Shown one piece after another: positions 52,440 to 63,971 of a stretch of DNA of 64,000 nucleotides. The DNA comes from Ascaphus truei (lineage: Eukaryota > Chordata > Amphibia > Anura > Ascaphidae). The stretch is from the NCBI GenBank assembly GCA_036426205.1, contig CM071570.1, forward strand, positions 69,589,585 to 69,653,584, given 5' to 3'. The notes beneath the pieces are model-generated. The model was given only the letters and a program-made list of their open reading frames with translations. It did not search any database and was not told where the DNA came from. Every line of letters begins with the position of its first letter. Position 1 is the stretch's first letter. The translations under genes were made by a program, and so were the position numbers.

Positions 52440-52645
52440 TCAATCATCATCAGTCAGCAGGCAGCAGCAGCAGCAGCGTCAGCAGCATCATCATCATCAC
52501 CATCCCATCATCAATCATCATCATCATCATCATCATCTCATCATCATCATCATCATCAATCATCATCATTCAGCACATCATCATCATCATCATCAGCATC
52601 ATCATCATCATCATCATCCACATCATCATCTCTCCTCCTCACCTC
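52440..52645. repeat. (CAT)n microsatellite
   Basis: About 200 bp of ATC/CAT with CAG interruptions. Read as poly-His, poly-Ile or poly-Ser depending on frame. Confidence 0.95.
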
Positions 52646-53880
52646 TTTCGGCGCGATCATCATCCTCATATATCGCCCCATCAACCCCTCATCTCATCTC
52701 ATATCTCCCCCAAACACCGCATCATCATCATCATATCTCCCCCAGAACCCCGCACTATCAACCTTTGCGATACTCACATCTATCCTCTCATATACCCCCA
52801 TCTCTCCCCCTCACCCACCACCTATACTCCCCCTTCCCATCAATCAAACACACATCCCCTCCTTCCACACCACACTATCTCCACCTCCCTCACCTCACAG
52901 CCTTCTCCCCCCTGCACCTCACATCATTCTCCCCCTGCACCTCACATAATTCTCCCCCCTGCACCTCACATCACTCTCCCCCCTGCACCTCACATAACTC
53001 TCCCCCCCTGCACCTCATCACATCATTCTCCCCCTTGCACCTCCAATCACCCCCCTACACCTCCATCACCCCCACCCCCCCCTACACCTCCATGACCCCC
53101 CCTACCCCTCCAATGACCCTCCCTCCCCATCCCGAACCTCCCCTGCACCTCCAATGACCTCCCCTGTACCCTCCAATGCACCCTCCCCTGCACCACAATA
53201 CCCTCCCCTGCACCTCCATGACCCTCCCCTGCACCACTCCAATGACCCTACCCTGCCCTCCATGACCCTCCCCTGCACCTCACCCCCTGCACCCCAAAAA
53301 ACAAAAAAAAATCAAAACCCCCTGCACCTCACTATCACCAACTCACCCCCTGCCCTCCCATCACCCCTCCTGCACATCACCCCTCCAGCACATCACCCCT
53401 CCTGCACATCACCCCCCCTTCACATTACCCCTTGCACCTCACCCCCTTGCACCTCACCCCCCTGCACCTCACTCCCCTGCACCTCATTCCCCTGCAACTC
53501 ACTCCCCTGTACCTCACTCCCCTGCACCTCACTCCCCTGCCTCTCACTCCCCTGCACCTCACTACTCCCTGCCTCTCACTCTCCCCTGCACCTTCCACCC
53601 CTCTGCACCTCACCTCACTGCCCTTCACCTCAATGCACCTCACAACACCTCACCCCCCTGCACCTCCATAACAACAATCCCCTGCACATATCCCCCCTGC
53701 ACATCACCCCCCCCCTTGCCCATTACATTACCTACCCCCCTGCACATAACCCCAACCCCCACTCACCCCCTGCACGCTCACCTCCCCCCCCCCCTGCACC
53801 ACCTCCCCCCCCCCCTTTCAACCTCACCCGTTCCCCCAACGGACACCTCATGGCAGCAGTGGCAGGCAGGACTACACCTC
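52646..53880. repeat. C-rich CCCCTGCACCTCA minisatellite
   Basis: About 1.2 kb of 13-20-bp units around CCCCTGCACCTCACATCA, almost free of G on the plus strand. The long plus-strand frames of 245-269 codons that start in or just before this tract are artefacts of missing stop codons in C-rich DNA. Confidence 0.95.
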
Positions 53881-53889
53881 GTGCATCCT

Positions 53890-54120
53890 GAAGTGCTCGA
53901 GGAGGAGGAGGGGGGAGCAGGCTCGCGGGCGTCACAGCGGCTCCCGGCCGACAGAGGAGGGGGGAGAACGGCTCGCGGCCGAGAGAGGAGGAGGGCAGAG
54001 CGGCTCGCGGCCGAGAGAGGAGGGGGGGAAGCGGCTCCCGGCCGGGAGAGGAGGGGGGAGAGCTGCTCCTGGCCGGGAGAGGAGGGGGGGAGAGCGGCTC
54101 ACGGGGGTGGGGGGAGAGGA
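53890..54120. repeat. GC-rich GAGAGGAGGGGGG minisatellite
   Basis: Five to six units of about 36 bp with CGGCTCGCGGCCGAGAGAGG. Adjacent to the C-rich satellite but G-rich on the same strand. Confidence 0.9.
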
Positions 54121-54159
54121 CGGGGAAAGCTGCCCGCGGGCCTCGTGTTGTGCAGGCCT

Positions 54160-54310
54160 GCCTTAAAGTGATGCCACATCCTTTTAAAATAATGTAACCT
54201 ATCACATGGTACAGCTACAATACCATGGGATAGCCATGTGGTTTTAAGGATGTGACATACATCCCTTGGAGATGACGTCACATCCTTTACAAAAATAAAG
54301 GAGGAGGGCA
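54160..54310. repeat. Fold-back family R3 copy
   Basis: GATGCCACATCCTTTTAAAA, CACATGGTACAGCTACAAT, GATAGCCATGTGGTTTTAAG, then GGATGTGACATAC and GATGACGTCACATCC. The same arms as at 51828 and 36116. Confidence 0.65.
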
Positions 54311-54798
54311 CATGATACAGTGGCGGCCGCCTTTATCCCCTGCGCCGCGCCACAGCGGCGGATTTTTTAAAACGCGGCGGCGCAGCAGCTTCGTTTTTAG
54401 CGCAATGTTTTCCCGCGCGCAGGGCTTTCAATTGATAAGCGCCATTAGTGCTATTCTGATGATGCGGTCCCGCCGCGGGGAAACTCCGAGATAAACTGAG
54501 AACAATCCCGCATTTAGATTCCTGTAAGTAGGAGGATAGGAGGGGCCGCAACAGTACAGTACACCATCCAGTCAGATTGGAGCTGTACCATCTGACCTGA
54601 AATGTGACGTCACAAGAAGATAAAAGAAAGAAAAATTTTGTTACCTGTTCCGGATCTTTCAAGGTGGAAATGACGTTGGATTTGGACTTTGGTCCGTCAC
54701 GGTACGAGAGCTTGCATAATTCGCAGATTCGGAGGGCCACCACGCTTCTAAAGGTAAGAAAAAATATTGAATATATTATGTATTTTATTTTACAGGTT
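54311..54798. other. GC-rich then mixed DNA, no gene
   Basis: 54325-54490 is very GC-rich (GCGGCGGATT, CGCGGCGGCGCAGCAG). 54540-54620 again carries R3-like words (AGTACAGTACACCATC, TGTGACGTCAC). The 158-codon minus-strand frame has no domain. Confidence 0.4.
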
Positions 54799-55206
54799 CT
54801 GACCGACACACTTTATTCGAGCAAATACCCAGTTTGTCTGGGCAGATACCTGGAATGCCCGCTCCTCACCTCTGCAAGCCCGTGGCGTTTGCCTTCCCAG
54901 CCCTGGTTCATGCCTGGGCTGACGGGCTTCTGATCTGTTAATGATAGATTAGGATTTAATAGGCTTCAATGATCGGACGTGTCTACCAGATGGCATAAAT
55001 TCCATGAATTGTCATGCAGTATAATATAGAGATACCCTTGGGTGGCAGTATTGCAGCCAGCTGGAATAAAATGCTTTCATCCCTGCCTAGAAAATAACCC
55101 AATGCACTAGGGCAAAAACAGTCACAACCTCCAATACACCCGGGTATACCCGAATTCGTGGGACTATCTCGAGCTCGCATAAATGTGTCGCCAGTGTTAT
55201 TATTGT
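54799..55206. mobile_element. MITE family M1, copy 3
   Basis: CTGACCGACACACTTTATTC...GTGTCGCCAGTG. Flanks are TT/TT rather than TA, so the duplication may have mutated. The interior is collinear with copy 2. Confidence 0.8.
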
Positions 55207-55239
55207 ATGTTTTTAATTTTACAATGTTTTTGCATTGCC

Positions 55240-56600
55240 CCATTGACTGGTAATGTTGTGGACAGCCAAATACTTTTTTGGGCAATGCTTTTATTTTATT
55301 GAGTGTTGTTTTTTAGTTTTTCTGTTTATTGTTTGGCTTACATTGTTTGTAATATTTTATTACTAGTTTTGATTTTCTGATTTTTGCGTTTACTATTATT
55401 TCTTTTGTTGGCTACTGGTTTTTAATTGATGCGTTGGCTGTAGTATGGTTTTAATTAATTAATTGATTTGTTGGCTAGTGGTTTTAAATTCTACTTGTTT
55501 TTTGTTTGGTTAGTGCTTTTATATATTAAATGTATTGGTTGTTATGCTTTGACTTTTTAAAATGATTGTTGCTAGTGCTTTTATTTATGTATTATAATTG
55601 GTTGCTAGTGCTTTTAATTTATGGAATTGGGGTTTTATGTGCTTTTGTATACTTTCTATTATTTTTTTTTGGGGGTTTTGGTATTTTTGGCCTTCATGTT
55701 TTTTTTTATTTAGGGTGACCATTAAGTGCTATAGTGGCTTATCATCGCCCCATGTATTATCTGGTATGATGCACCCTATGGCCAATCAATTGGTTCAAGG
55801 TGGATATAGTGGTCCTGGGGTGGCGGGGTTAGGCCTCCGTGGGTAGTGGGGGATGGTTCCAAAACCCCTTAATTTATAATAGGGTTATTAACCGCTGAAG
55901 TGAATTAGGGATTAGCCGGGCATTAGATTTTATTTTTTCAATATGTTCTTGCCTGGTATCGGATGAACAGGACCTGGAGTAATGCGACTACAACAGAATG
56001 CTCTTTCATGATGGCAGGGGTAAGTAGGAAATGTGATTTTTATGCTGGTAACTAACTAATGTTTTATTTTAAACTGGGCAAATAATCCATACTTGGTAAT
56101 AGTATTTTGCCCATTACTATATTGTATGTTATTGTGTGGGGGTTATTTATTTGAATGAATGCATATTTTTTTTTGTTTAGGCACGGATTGGTACCGCAGT
56201 CCAATGAGGACCCCCTACTCCTGGGGAGCCACCTGAGGGACCCCGCCCGGCACAACCACCGAGAACCCCCTAGGACCCCCAGACAAAACCCGTGGGGACC
56301 ACCCTCGGTCCCCCGTGACACCATGTGACTACTGAGAGGCCCCCATACCTCACAGGGCCAAACAAAGGGGAACCCCTGTGGGGCCCCCGGACACTGCAGG
56401 GACCCTGGAGGCCCATAGACACATGCAGGGACCAGCTGAGCACCCCTGCCAGCCTTTGGTATCATCCTGTTGGTCAGAATTTTTTTTAATGTTTTTATGT
56501 GGGGGCACAGGGGGTGGGTTGGGTGTTGGTGTAATTGTGTGGTTAGTCAGCTATTGTAAAATGTTTACATTTTTACACACATTTTTAAATTGTCACGTCA
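55240..56600 (+). repeat. Composite repeat R1, copy B
   Basis: T-rich, nearly C-free tract (55240-55720), AAGTGCTATAGTGGCTTATC, GTTAGGCCTCC, a decayed hairpin region, an AT-rich spacer with TGGGCAAATAAT, TTGGTACCGCAG at 56188, the GC minisatellite, and TGTGGGGGCACAGGGGGTGG. This is the longest copy in the window and defines the order of parts. Confidence 0.7.
56203..56450. repeat. GC-rich minisatellite in R1 copy B
   Basis: Units of roughly 32 bp on the minus strand (GTGTCCGGGGGCCCCACAGG-type). The Cys/Gly/Pro-rich 133-codon frame is an artefact. Confidence 0.8.
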
Positions 56601-57290
56601 TAATGGGCCTTGGATTTATACTGGAGGATTACCAGCACACCGCCCCCCATACCAGGCCTATAACTCAGTAAGCGGGGTCCGAGCCTGAATCAATGTTGTT
56701 CATCCTCAGGAGAACCCACTTGATCCTGCACACTTTTAATAAAAATACATTAAAAAGCACTTCATTACCATAGCAGGTAGCTGCTAACCAAACCACGTAA
56801 TAATTAGTTCAATTGATTCCAATGCTAATGGTAAAATTCTCCTCTAAATCCTCTGCTGTGTTTATTATATAGATATGCAATGATGCCTAATGCTAGGTAA
56901 AATTCCAGATTTGAATGCCTGTTTTCTGTCTACCCCTAATCAAAATTTTTTAGTGTTGCCACTAGGCAGCGGAACACCCTGTGTAGACAACCATTTGTTT
57001 GAATGTGCCATCAGATGTTTTTGCTAATTAAGGCAGCCAAACAACATTGTCAGGTGACTTTTTAGGGCTATATAAACCCGTCAGAACAGCTAGTCTGCTT
57101 GCAGCCCATATTCCAAAGTGGGCTATTATAAGTGGCATGACTAATTGAACAACTGAAGTTTAAAGGAAGTTCAAAGAATGGAAAAAGGTGGACACCCCAT
57201 CTGGCCCCTATTCCCTGCATTTGAACTCACGCTGGGAAAGGAGGAAATCTCTATACCATACCTGAATCATTACTGCTGTGGATGCTGCCT
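56601..57290. other. R2-like scrap then unassigned DNA
   Basis: 56650-56800 contains AACTCAGTAAGCGGGGTCCG, GAATCAATG and CACTTCATTACCATAGCAGG, a worn R2 unit. 56800-57290 shows nothing recognisable apart from GGGCTATATAAACCC at 57064. Confidence 0.45.
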
Positions 57291-57700
57291 TAACCATTTA
57301 TCTTGTGTGTGACTTCCCTTCTCAAATTATGCCCTTCTTTCTACCCACCTCAGATATTTTCTCAAACTCTATTCATATCTCTCCATCCTTCTCTCCTTTC
57401 TCACACACTTTCTCAGTTCACATGAACTCCTTTCTTACCCCGTCCTCTGACAACCACACGCTTATCCCCTGCACTAAAAACTAAAAAACACCACCCCTCT
57501 ACCCCTCCTCCTCACCATGCCTCTTCTATCCATGCTTCTCCTCCTTTGCTTTCTGGGGATTCTACTCCATCCTGGTTCCTGTCTTATTTCAACTTGCTCT
57601 CGTCCGTCACGCCTCCCACATGAACTTCGACTCCTTCTGTTGTCAACCACCTCCACCTCATAATACCCATACCCCTGCCACCCTCCCTCCTCTCCTTTCT

Positions 57701-58400
57701 CCTATGGCCCTTTGGAACGCACATACATCTCTTTCTAACAAAGTTCCTCTCTGTACATGACTTCTTCTCCTTCTCACTCCCTGCTTCTTCTCTTTTGCTA
57801 TAACTGAGTACCCTGCTCACTCATCTGACTCTGCGCTGGAAGCTGGCCCTCTCCTATTGTGGGCCTTTCCTTCTCCCACACTCCGCGCTCTGTTGCAGGG
57901 GTGGGGCATGGTGATCCTGGCTCTCCTCTGTCTGCCGTTACCGAACCCTTCTATTCCCCCCTCTCTTGCTTTTCCCCCTTTGAGGCCACACTGTCCCAGA
58001 TCTTCTCTCCTCTCCCGTTTCATGTGGCGGTCATCTATCGCCCACCTACCTCTACTTTCATCCCCCTTCTGCCTTTCTCACTCTCACTCACTTTTGAACC
58101 TGCTTGCTCTTTCTTTCTCTCCTCAGACTATCCCTGTTCTTCCCCTTGTGGACTTCAATGCCACATTGATTGACCTCTCTCTGCTTGGGCTTCCCTACTT
58201 TTCTTTTGCTTCTTTCTCTTTATACCTCTTCTTTTGGCCTTCACAGTGGACTGCAAGCCAACAACCCACACGGAGGCCACACTAACTTAGACCTGGTTTT
58301 CACTAAAACTTCATCTCTCTCTGATTTCTCAATTTTCCCCCTTTTCCCTCGCTGACCATCATCTCATCTCATTCTCTTTATCTGCTTCTCCCCTTCTCCA
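57701..58400 (+). pseudogene. LINE endonuclease domain remnant
   Basis: In shifting frames: ALWNAHTSLSNKV (cf. the NARS..NK start of APE-type endonucleases), FAITEYPAHSSDSALEAG, a Gly-rich turn near 57890, HVAVIYRPP at about 58020, DFNATLI (cf. GDFN) at about 58155, and HGGHTNLDLVFT, SDFS near 58270-58330. These are the metal-binding and catalytic landmarks of the endonuclease in order, but with stops and frameshifts throughout. Confidence 0.75.
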
Positions 58401-59179
58401 CCGCCATCACCCTACCCCCCGGTCTGCAGAACCTGCGCATCTTTTCACTTACCTACTGACTTTGATCCCACTTACCTTAGACACTCCTCCCTCTCCTCTC
58501 TCAAGCTCTGTACAGCCCTGACACTGGTAGAACGTACAACTCTGTCTTGTCTCTCGTCTCTTGTCTACATGCCCCGCCCGCTTTCTCTCTGCCCGCCTTC
58601 GCCCTTCTAACCCTAGAACCCCGGCTAAATTCCCACACGCGCATGGGCTGCGTTCCTCCACTCAGTTTCCTCTGAACGCCCTGGAGGAAGTCTCAAACTC
58701 TCGCAGACTATACCTTCACTACAAATTTATTTCTATCCGTTTCAACTCTGCCTCTCGCAAGCTAACAAGCCTACTTTTCTGCCAAATCCAACATGCACAA
58801 GTCTAACCCCCACGACCGACTGTTCTCTGTCTTGATACCTACTCAAACCCCCTCAGCTGCCTCTCCTTCCTCCGATCTCCGCTCAGGACTTTGCTGACTA
58901 TTTTAAGGAAAAAGGTGTGGAATCCATACGGCCGAACACTCCCCTCTGTTTTCCTTCCCCCCATCCTACAACACCTCTTCCTAAACTCTCCTCCTTCTTC
59001 CTTAGTCTTTTTCCACTGTCTCAGAGGAGGATGTGGTCGCTGTTGATCTCCTCTTCTCCTCTACCACTTGCCCTCTTGACCCCTTCCCTCCCATCTCCAC
59101 TAAAACCCTAGCTCCTACTATACGCCCGCTACGCTGTACACACATTTTTAACTCCTCCCTCTGCCTGGAAACCGTTCCT

Positions 59180-59890
59180 CCTCCTTCAAACATGCAACAG
59201 TCATACCATTACTCAAAAAACCGAGCAAACTTGACCTACCTGTCCGTTTTCTAACCTATCGCCCTGTCTCCCCTCCTGTCCTTTTCCTCAAAACTTACTT
59301 GAACGGCTGATTCTCTCCGCTTGCCTCCATTTTCTCACCACCTCTTCTCTCCTATACCCTCTAACAAACTCTGGCTTCCGCACTGCTCACATCCACCGAA
59401 ACAGCCGCCACTAAAATAACTGACGATCTCCATGCTTGCCAAAGACAGAGTCATTACCTGCTCATATTACTCGAACCTCTCGGCAGCATTTGAACACAGG
59501 GGACCACCCGCTTCTCCTCCACATTCTCCATACTCACTCTTTGCATTCGAACAAAGCTCTATCCTGGATCTCATCTTACCTCTCCCATCGTAACTTTTAG
59601 TGTCCTCTTCCTGCTACACGCTCCTCCTCCTCTTATTTATCTCTCTGTGGGGGTACCCATGGCTCTGGTCCCCTGGGACCTCTTCTCTTTTCTTGTAGGT
59701 ACAACAACTCTCTCAGGTGACCTAATAACCACTTTTGGTTTATTATCACTCTATGCCGACGACACCCAAATATACTTTTCAACACCTGACCTTACAACCT
59801 GCTTGTATTTTAAAAAACAAACAAACCAAAGTTTTCTGAATGTCTCTCCTGCTATAATCATTCCTGGATGGCCCCGCCCGACGGCCTAAA
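59180..59890 (+). pseudogene. LINE reverse transcriptase core remnant
   Basis: Landmarks: YRPVSLLP-like sequence near 59250, SGFRTAHSTETAATKITDD (with shift) at 59370-59430, a GxPQGS-type block degraded near 59640-59690, and LLSLYADDTQIYFS at 59740-59780 containing the catalytic YADD. Frameshifts before and after mean no full RT can be made. Confidence 0.8.
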
Positions 59891-60199
59891 ACTCAACATG
59901 GTGCTAAACGGCTCCTCATCTTCCGCCCTCCTTCACCAAACCTTGTCTGCAAAGTACCTTTTGTTGCCTTGCGCTCACTTCTTTTTCTCTCCTCCCTGTT
60001 TCTATTCCTTCCACATTACTGTTGAACTACAATCATTCACCCAGTAGCCAAGCACGCTGCCCATAGTGGTCAACAATTCGACTCCTCTTCTCACTTCCGC
60101 CCGCCCCTCACATTCAAAACATTTCTAAACTTGTCGCTTTTTTCCTCCGCATATACTAAGATACGACGCCCCTTTGGTCTCTGTTGCTCGACTGCTAAA

Positions 60200-60860
60200 A
60201 CTCTGACCAGGCCCTCATTCTCTCCCTTTCTTGATTACTGTACCTCCTTCTGTCCGCCCTTCCTGCTCTCACCTGTCTCCCCTCTCATATTCCCTAAATG
60301 CTGCTGCCAGAATCATCTACTACTACTCTTTTTTCCTATATCTGTCTCAGCATCTCCACTCATGACATCCCTCTCCTGTCTTCCGATCAATCCGCATCTC
60401 ACCACTCCTTATTCTCCTCACTTTTAAGCGTTACATTTCTTCTCCTGCCCCTCCTTACATCTCTCCCTATTTCTGGTATGCACAACCATCCGACTCTTGC
60501 GTTCTTCTCAAGGAGTGTCTTCTTTCTACCTAACCCCCTTTGTATCTAAAGCCCGCTCCCCCGCCTTAAACCTTTTATCACTGACTGGCCCCACACTCTG
60601 GTAAGCCCCTTCCCTCAGTACCCGACTTATCACCCATCCTATCCACCTTTAACGACCCCACATTGAAAAGACACACTTGCTTAAGAAGCCTTGATACACT
60701 GTGGCTATTCAAACACCGATCATAATTCTTGGCCCCCTGCGACGCACATTACCAGAACTCCCTCCTACTGTCTCTGTACGTTCTCCCTACCTACCAATTA
60801 GACTGTAAGCTCCTCGGGCAGGGACTCCTCTCCGAAATGTTACTTTTATGTCAAAGCCAC
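60200..60860 (+). pseudogene. LINE post-RT domain and 3' tail
   Basis: SFLDYC..FCPPFLLSPVS (cf. SRLDYCN.LL.GLP), an NAAARI-like block near 60295, ISTHDIPLLSS, LPINPHLTTPYSPHF, then SKARSPALNLLSLTGPTLW and the conserved tail. Matches 20660-20825 closely at the DNA level. Confidence 0.75.
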
Positions 60861-60948
60861 TTATTCCATGATCCTGTTATTTATATTATCTGTTATTTAT
60901 TTGATTACAACGGATTTCAATAATGAATTTTGTTTGCCACAGGGGGGG

Positions 60949-60992
60949 GACACGCCCGTTTCGACGCAACAGGTCTTTTTCAAGTGACAGGC
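60949..60992 (-). ncRNA. Degenerate hammerhead motif
   Basis: Minus strand: CACUUGAAAAAGACCUG, then UCGAAACGGGCGUGUCC. GAAAC and the GUC-type triplet are visible. The CUGANGA box is UUGAAAA, as in the 14-kb pair, and stem II (GAC.../GUC) is short. TATATATA at 61023-61030 lies about 40 bp upstream on this strand. Confidence 0.45.
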
Positions 60993-62600
60993 ATACTCAA
61001 ATGGGAAGGGGTTTCTACCGTAGTATATATACCCTCCAACATTAATCAAACAAGTGATAAACAGTGAAAACAGTTTACATAATCACCCCAGCAGGCTCCC
61101 AGTCCCCGCTTCCCTGATCCGTGCTACTCCATGCATAGCCCTAACCAGTCCATGAATATTCACTTTCCGGTTCCTGTGTCCATTTCCGGTCTGTGTCTGT
61201 GCGTTCCAGTGGACTCACGGACTCTTCTTGCGCATGCCATGCGTTCAGCACCAGCCTCGTCATCGCTACGCCCCGTCCGATCTACAGTGATGTCAGCTTC
61301 TTGCCCTGATAGTTATCCTTCCCTCGTGCGGACTTTGAGTGGGGGCTTGTGTTCCGCTCCTATGAGGCTGTGAAGCCGTGTTCCAGCGGAGGGGGGGGAA
61401 TCGAGCGCGGGGGGGCGGGGGGTGGGAAACTGGGGTTTTAATGTACATCTTGGGGATCCCGGGTGGAGGTTTGGCTTCCTTATCATGTGTCGTAGCATGA
61501 GCGGGATAGCTCCTGTGCTGGGGCGGGGAGGAAGATTGGGGTGTGGGAGCTAACCGCAACCGACGAGGGCTGGCAAAGATAAGGAAAGGGTATCGCTGCT
61601 ACTATCGTTGGAGGGTGATTCGTCGTTTGGGTACTTGTATTTTGGGGGTTCCGAAAGGAGGGGGTAGATGGTGATGTCATGTGATTCACTTCTTTTGTGT
61701 CTTTTCGGTGCAAGGAGCGTCTTCGTGTTTGGTAACGGAGTTTTTGGTTACTTGGTTGTGTGGATAGCGAGGACGGTGGAGAGTTGGAAAAAACTGGTAA
61801 ATATACATTCGTATTGCATTCGGATGTAGTGAGCGGTCGTGATAATCCGTCTTAGTTGAGGTGTTGTGGTGATCCAATGGTCCGTCTGACTTTGCGGGGC
61901 CGAATGGTTTAATCCTGCGTTCTAGTTCTCCATAATGGAAAGCCGTGATGAGTATGTTGTATTAAGTTGGTGAGTGAATGGTCCCCGTGGTTAGAGTTAA
62001 GTGGGGTCGTGAAGGGAATTATGTAGAAATTGAGGTGGTCGGGGCACGTGAATAGCGTTCCGGAGGGGGTGATTTTATAGGGGATGCATGGGACTTTAGT
62101 CATTTTTGAGGGGGTGGTAAGCGGGGATGATAGTCGGCGTTGAGTACTCCTCCAGGTGGTTTCCTTTTGTCTGGATGGCAGGTAGTGTTAGGGTAGTTTA
62201 AGGGGTTTTCATGAGGTGCGGCTTGCGCAGGGTCGATTTCTTTTCGTAATTGTGGTTTTCCGGGGGGGCTCTTGAGGCTCGATTTGTGTATTCACCCTTT
62301 GTTGTGAGTTCCTCTTTTTCGTTCGGGCGCTTTTATTTTCTCCCTTAGAGTTCGCGGTTTCACCTGAATTGTCGTCTGGTATTTTTGTAATGGAAGCCTT
62401 TCCTTTGCAGTTCTCGGAGCCTCCATCCGGATGGTCTTGTCTTTCGATGTGGGGGTGCTCTGCGTCCTGGTTTCTTTCCCTTTGAGATCTCTTGAATCTT
62501 GTATACTCATGTGTCCTGAAATTTCTTTCTCCGTCCCGCTGAGTTTCTCTTCTGCTCTTTCCTTCATAAATATCCTTCAATACGTATGTGATCAGGGGAT
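60993..62600 (-). other. Unrecognised minus-strand frames upstream of a hammerhead
   Basis: Minus-strand frames at 62209-62580 (123 codons, very rich in Arg, Lys, Glu, Thr), 61909-62103, 61686-61877 and 61483-61713 follow one another. They could be one eroded polypeptide. They lie upstream of the hammerhead on the same strand, where Penelope-like coding sequence would be expected, but I see no RT or GIY-YIG motif. Alternatively they are low-complexity artefacts. Confidence 0.3.
61388..61431 (+). other. Potential G-quadruplex
   Basis: Runs of 8, 7, 6 and 3 or more G separated by short loops (GGAGGGGGGGG, CGCGGGGGGGCGGGGGGTGG). This satisfies the four-run G4 pattern. Confidence 0.6.
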
Positions 62601-63968
62601 AAAAAAGACAATTAGTATAATAAAAAACTTGTGCTCCAGTGTCAATTTAAAAATGTGGCAAAATAAAACAGTATTAAAAAGTTTATGAATTGCTTATCAA
62701 TCATTTAGTCCCTTACACTCACTTAAAAAGGCTTCTCACCAACAGGCAGCCATGGCATATACAGTAATTAAACCTATAAGAACAGTTTTTTTTTTACTTT
62801 ATCTCCTATCAGAAAACAGTTTGTAGGATATGGGTAGTCCTTAGTTTAGGCACTTTAGGATAAACTGTGTCCCAACGGTATGTCCCCAGATGTCTCTCGT
62901 CTTTCAGATATGGCATGGCTGCTGTTTGGTGGCTGTGGACCCCGCTGGCAAACCCTCAATCTGAAGCAGATGAGAGGTATAATCTTGCACATATATCTAC
63001 ATGATCCGTCATAGAGGGACATTTGGGCTTCTGAAGAAAAAACACGATTCAGGTGTTAGATAGAACTGGTGGGGCACTTTCAATATAAGCCTGCTACAGT
63101 GTCAGATATTGTAATTCCATGTTTGCATTTTGCCCATCTGCACTCAACAATAATATTACAACAGACCAATACAGGGCTTTGAGGAGGAGCTCCCTTAATT
63201 TTAACCAGCTGACACAGAGCAAACACCAGTGGTGTGGGAGACATGTCGTAATGTGATAAACACTATTTTTCATGTAAGGCAAATACCATATATGTTTCAT
63301 AAGTACGACATAGATGTATTATTAATGTATTTGATAAATACATGTGTCAAATCCATTCACTGTTAGGAAACAGATGAATTGGTGCTCCCCCAACCTTTCT
63401 GTTCTCTGCTGTTGGACAATTGCATGTTGGCAACAAACACCGGTATGTCATTCATCAACAGGTCAGTATTATACTTCTTACCACTATACGGTGTTGTGTG
63501 TACGTGATGTAGAAATAAAATGTTGTATAAATCTATATTTTCTGTACATGCTATTTTTGGTTATTCCGAAACAATAAACCTACTAATGTCGATAGCCAAG
63601 CTAGTGCAATATGGTGTTACATACAATTTTCTTTTGGAGTGTGACCATGTGTGTCATAATGATGGGTAGACTATTGTGTATTTAGGATCATATTTGACGT
63701 TTCTATATTTTGTTTCAATATCACATACAAAGTTTCACTTCTGTGTGTTTGCTACCTTAACATGTTGATTTATATCATTCATGTTTTCTTTTCAAGGTAT
63801 ATCACTCCAAGGACGCTCATGTACTGTATTTTTGAATTTCACATCTGTAATAAGATGTGGCAACCTCGAACAGGTCTATTAGAGGATGTTTTACAATAGA
63901 ACGTAATGAACTGACATAGAAATTTCCCTTTCTGTATTGGTCCGTAGGCCGTTTAATCTACACTTTGT

Positions 63969-63971
<3 letters not shown>
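62601..63971. other. No gene seen
   Basis: AT-rich DNA with short frames only. No element recognised. Confidence 0.5.

Larger units (their letters stand above)
57300..60915 (+). mobile_element. CR1/L2-like LINE, near full length, heavily broken
   Basis: About 3.6 kb on the plus strand with domains in the expected order: endonuclease, RT, post-RT block and a 3' tail with TGTAAGCTCCTCGGGCAGGG at 60803. Frames change every 50-150 codons, and the DNA is strongly C/T-biased. Such elements insert by target-primed reverse transcription. The 5' 400 bp could hold ORF1 or the UTR but were not recognised. A short fragment of the same subfamily lies at 20660. Confidence 0.8.

Noticed and set aside
52325..53157. 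Overlapping 256- and 269-codon ORFs with poly-Ile or poly-His then Pro/Thr-rich tails
   Set aside because: They are (CAT)n and C-rich minisatellite translated in two frames; C-rich DNA rarely gives stop codons.
52900..53780. CRISPR-like regular repeats
   Set aside because: Units are contiguous and degenerate with no unique spacers; the DNA is clearly vertebrate-type.
53154..54205. 245-, 151- and 157-codon frames on both strands
   Set aside because: They cover the C-rich and G-rich satellites; frames on both strands are open at once because of composition.
56064..56465. 133-codon Cys/Gly/Pro-rich minus-strand frame
   Set aside because: Translation of the R1 GC minisatellite on the opposite strand.
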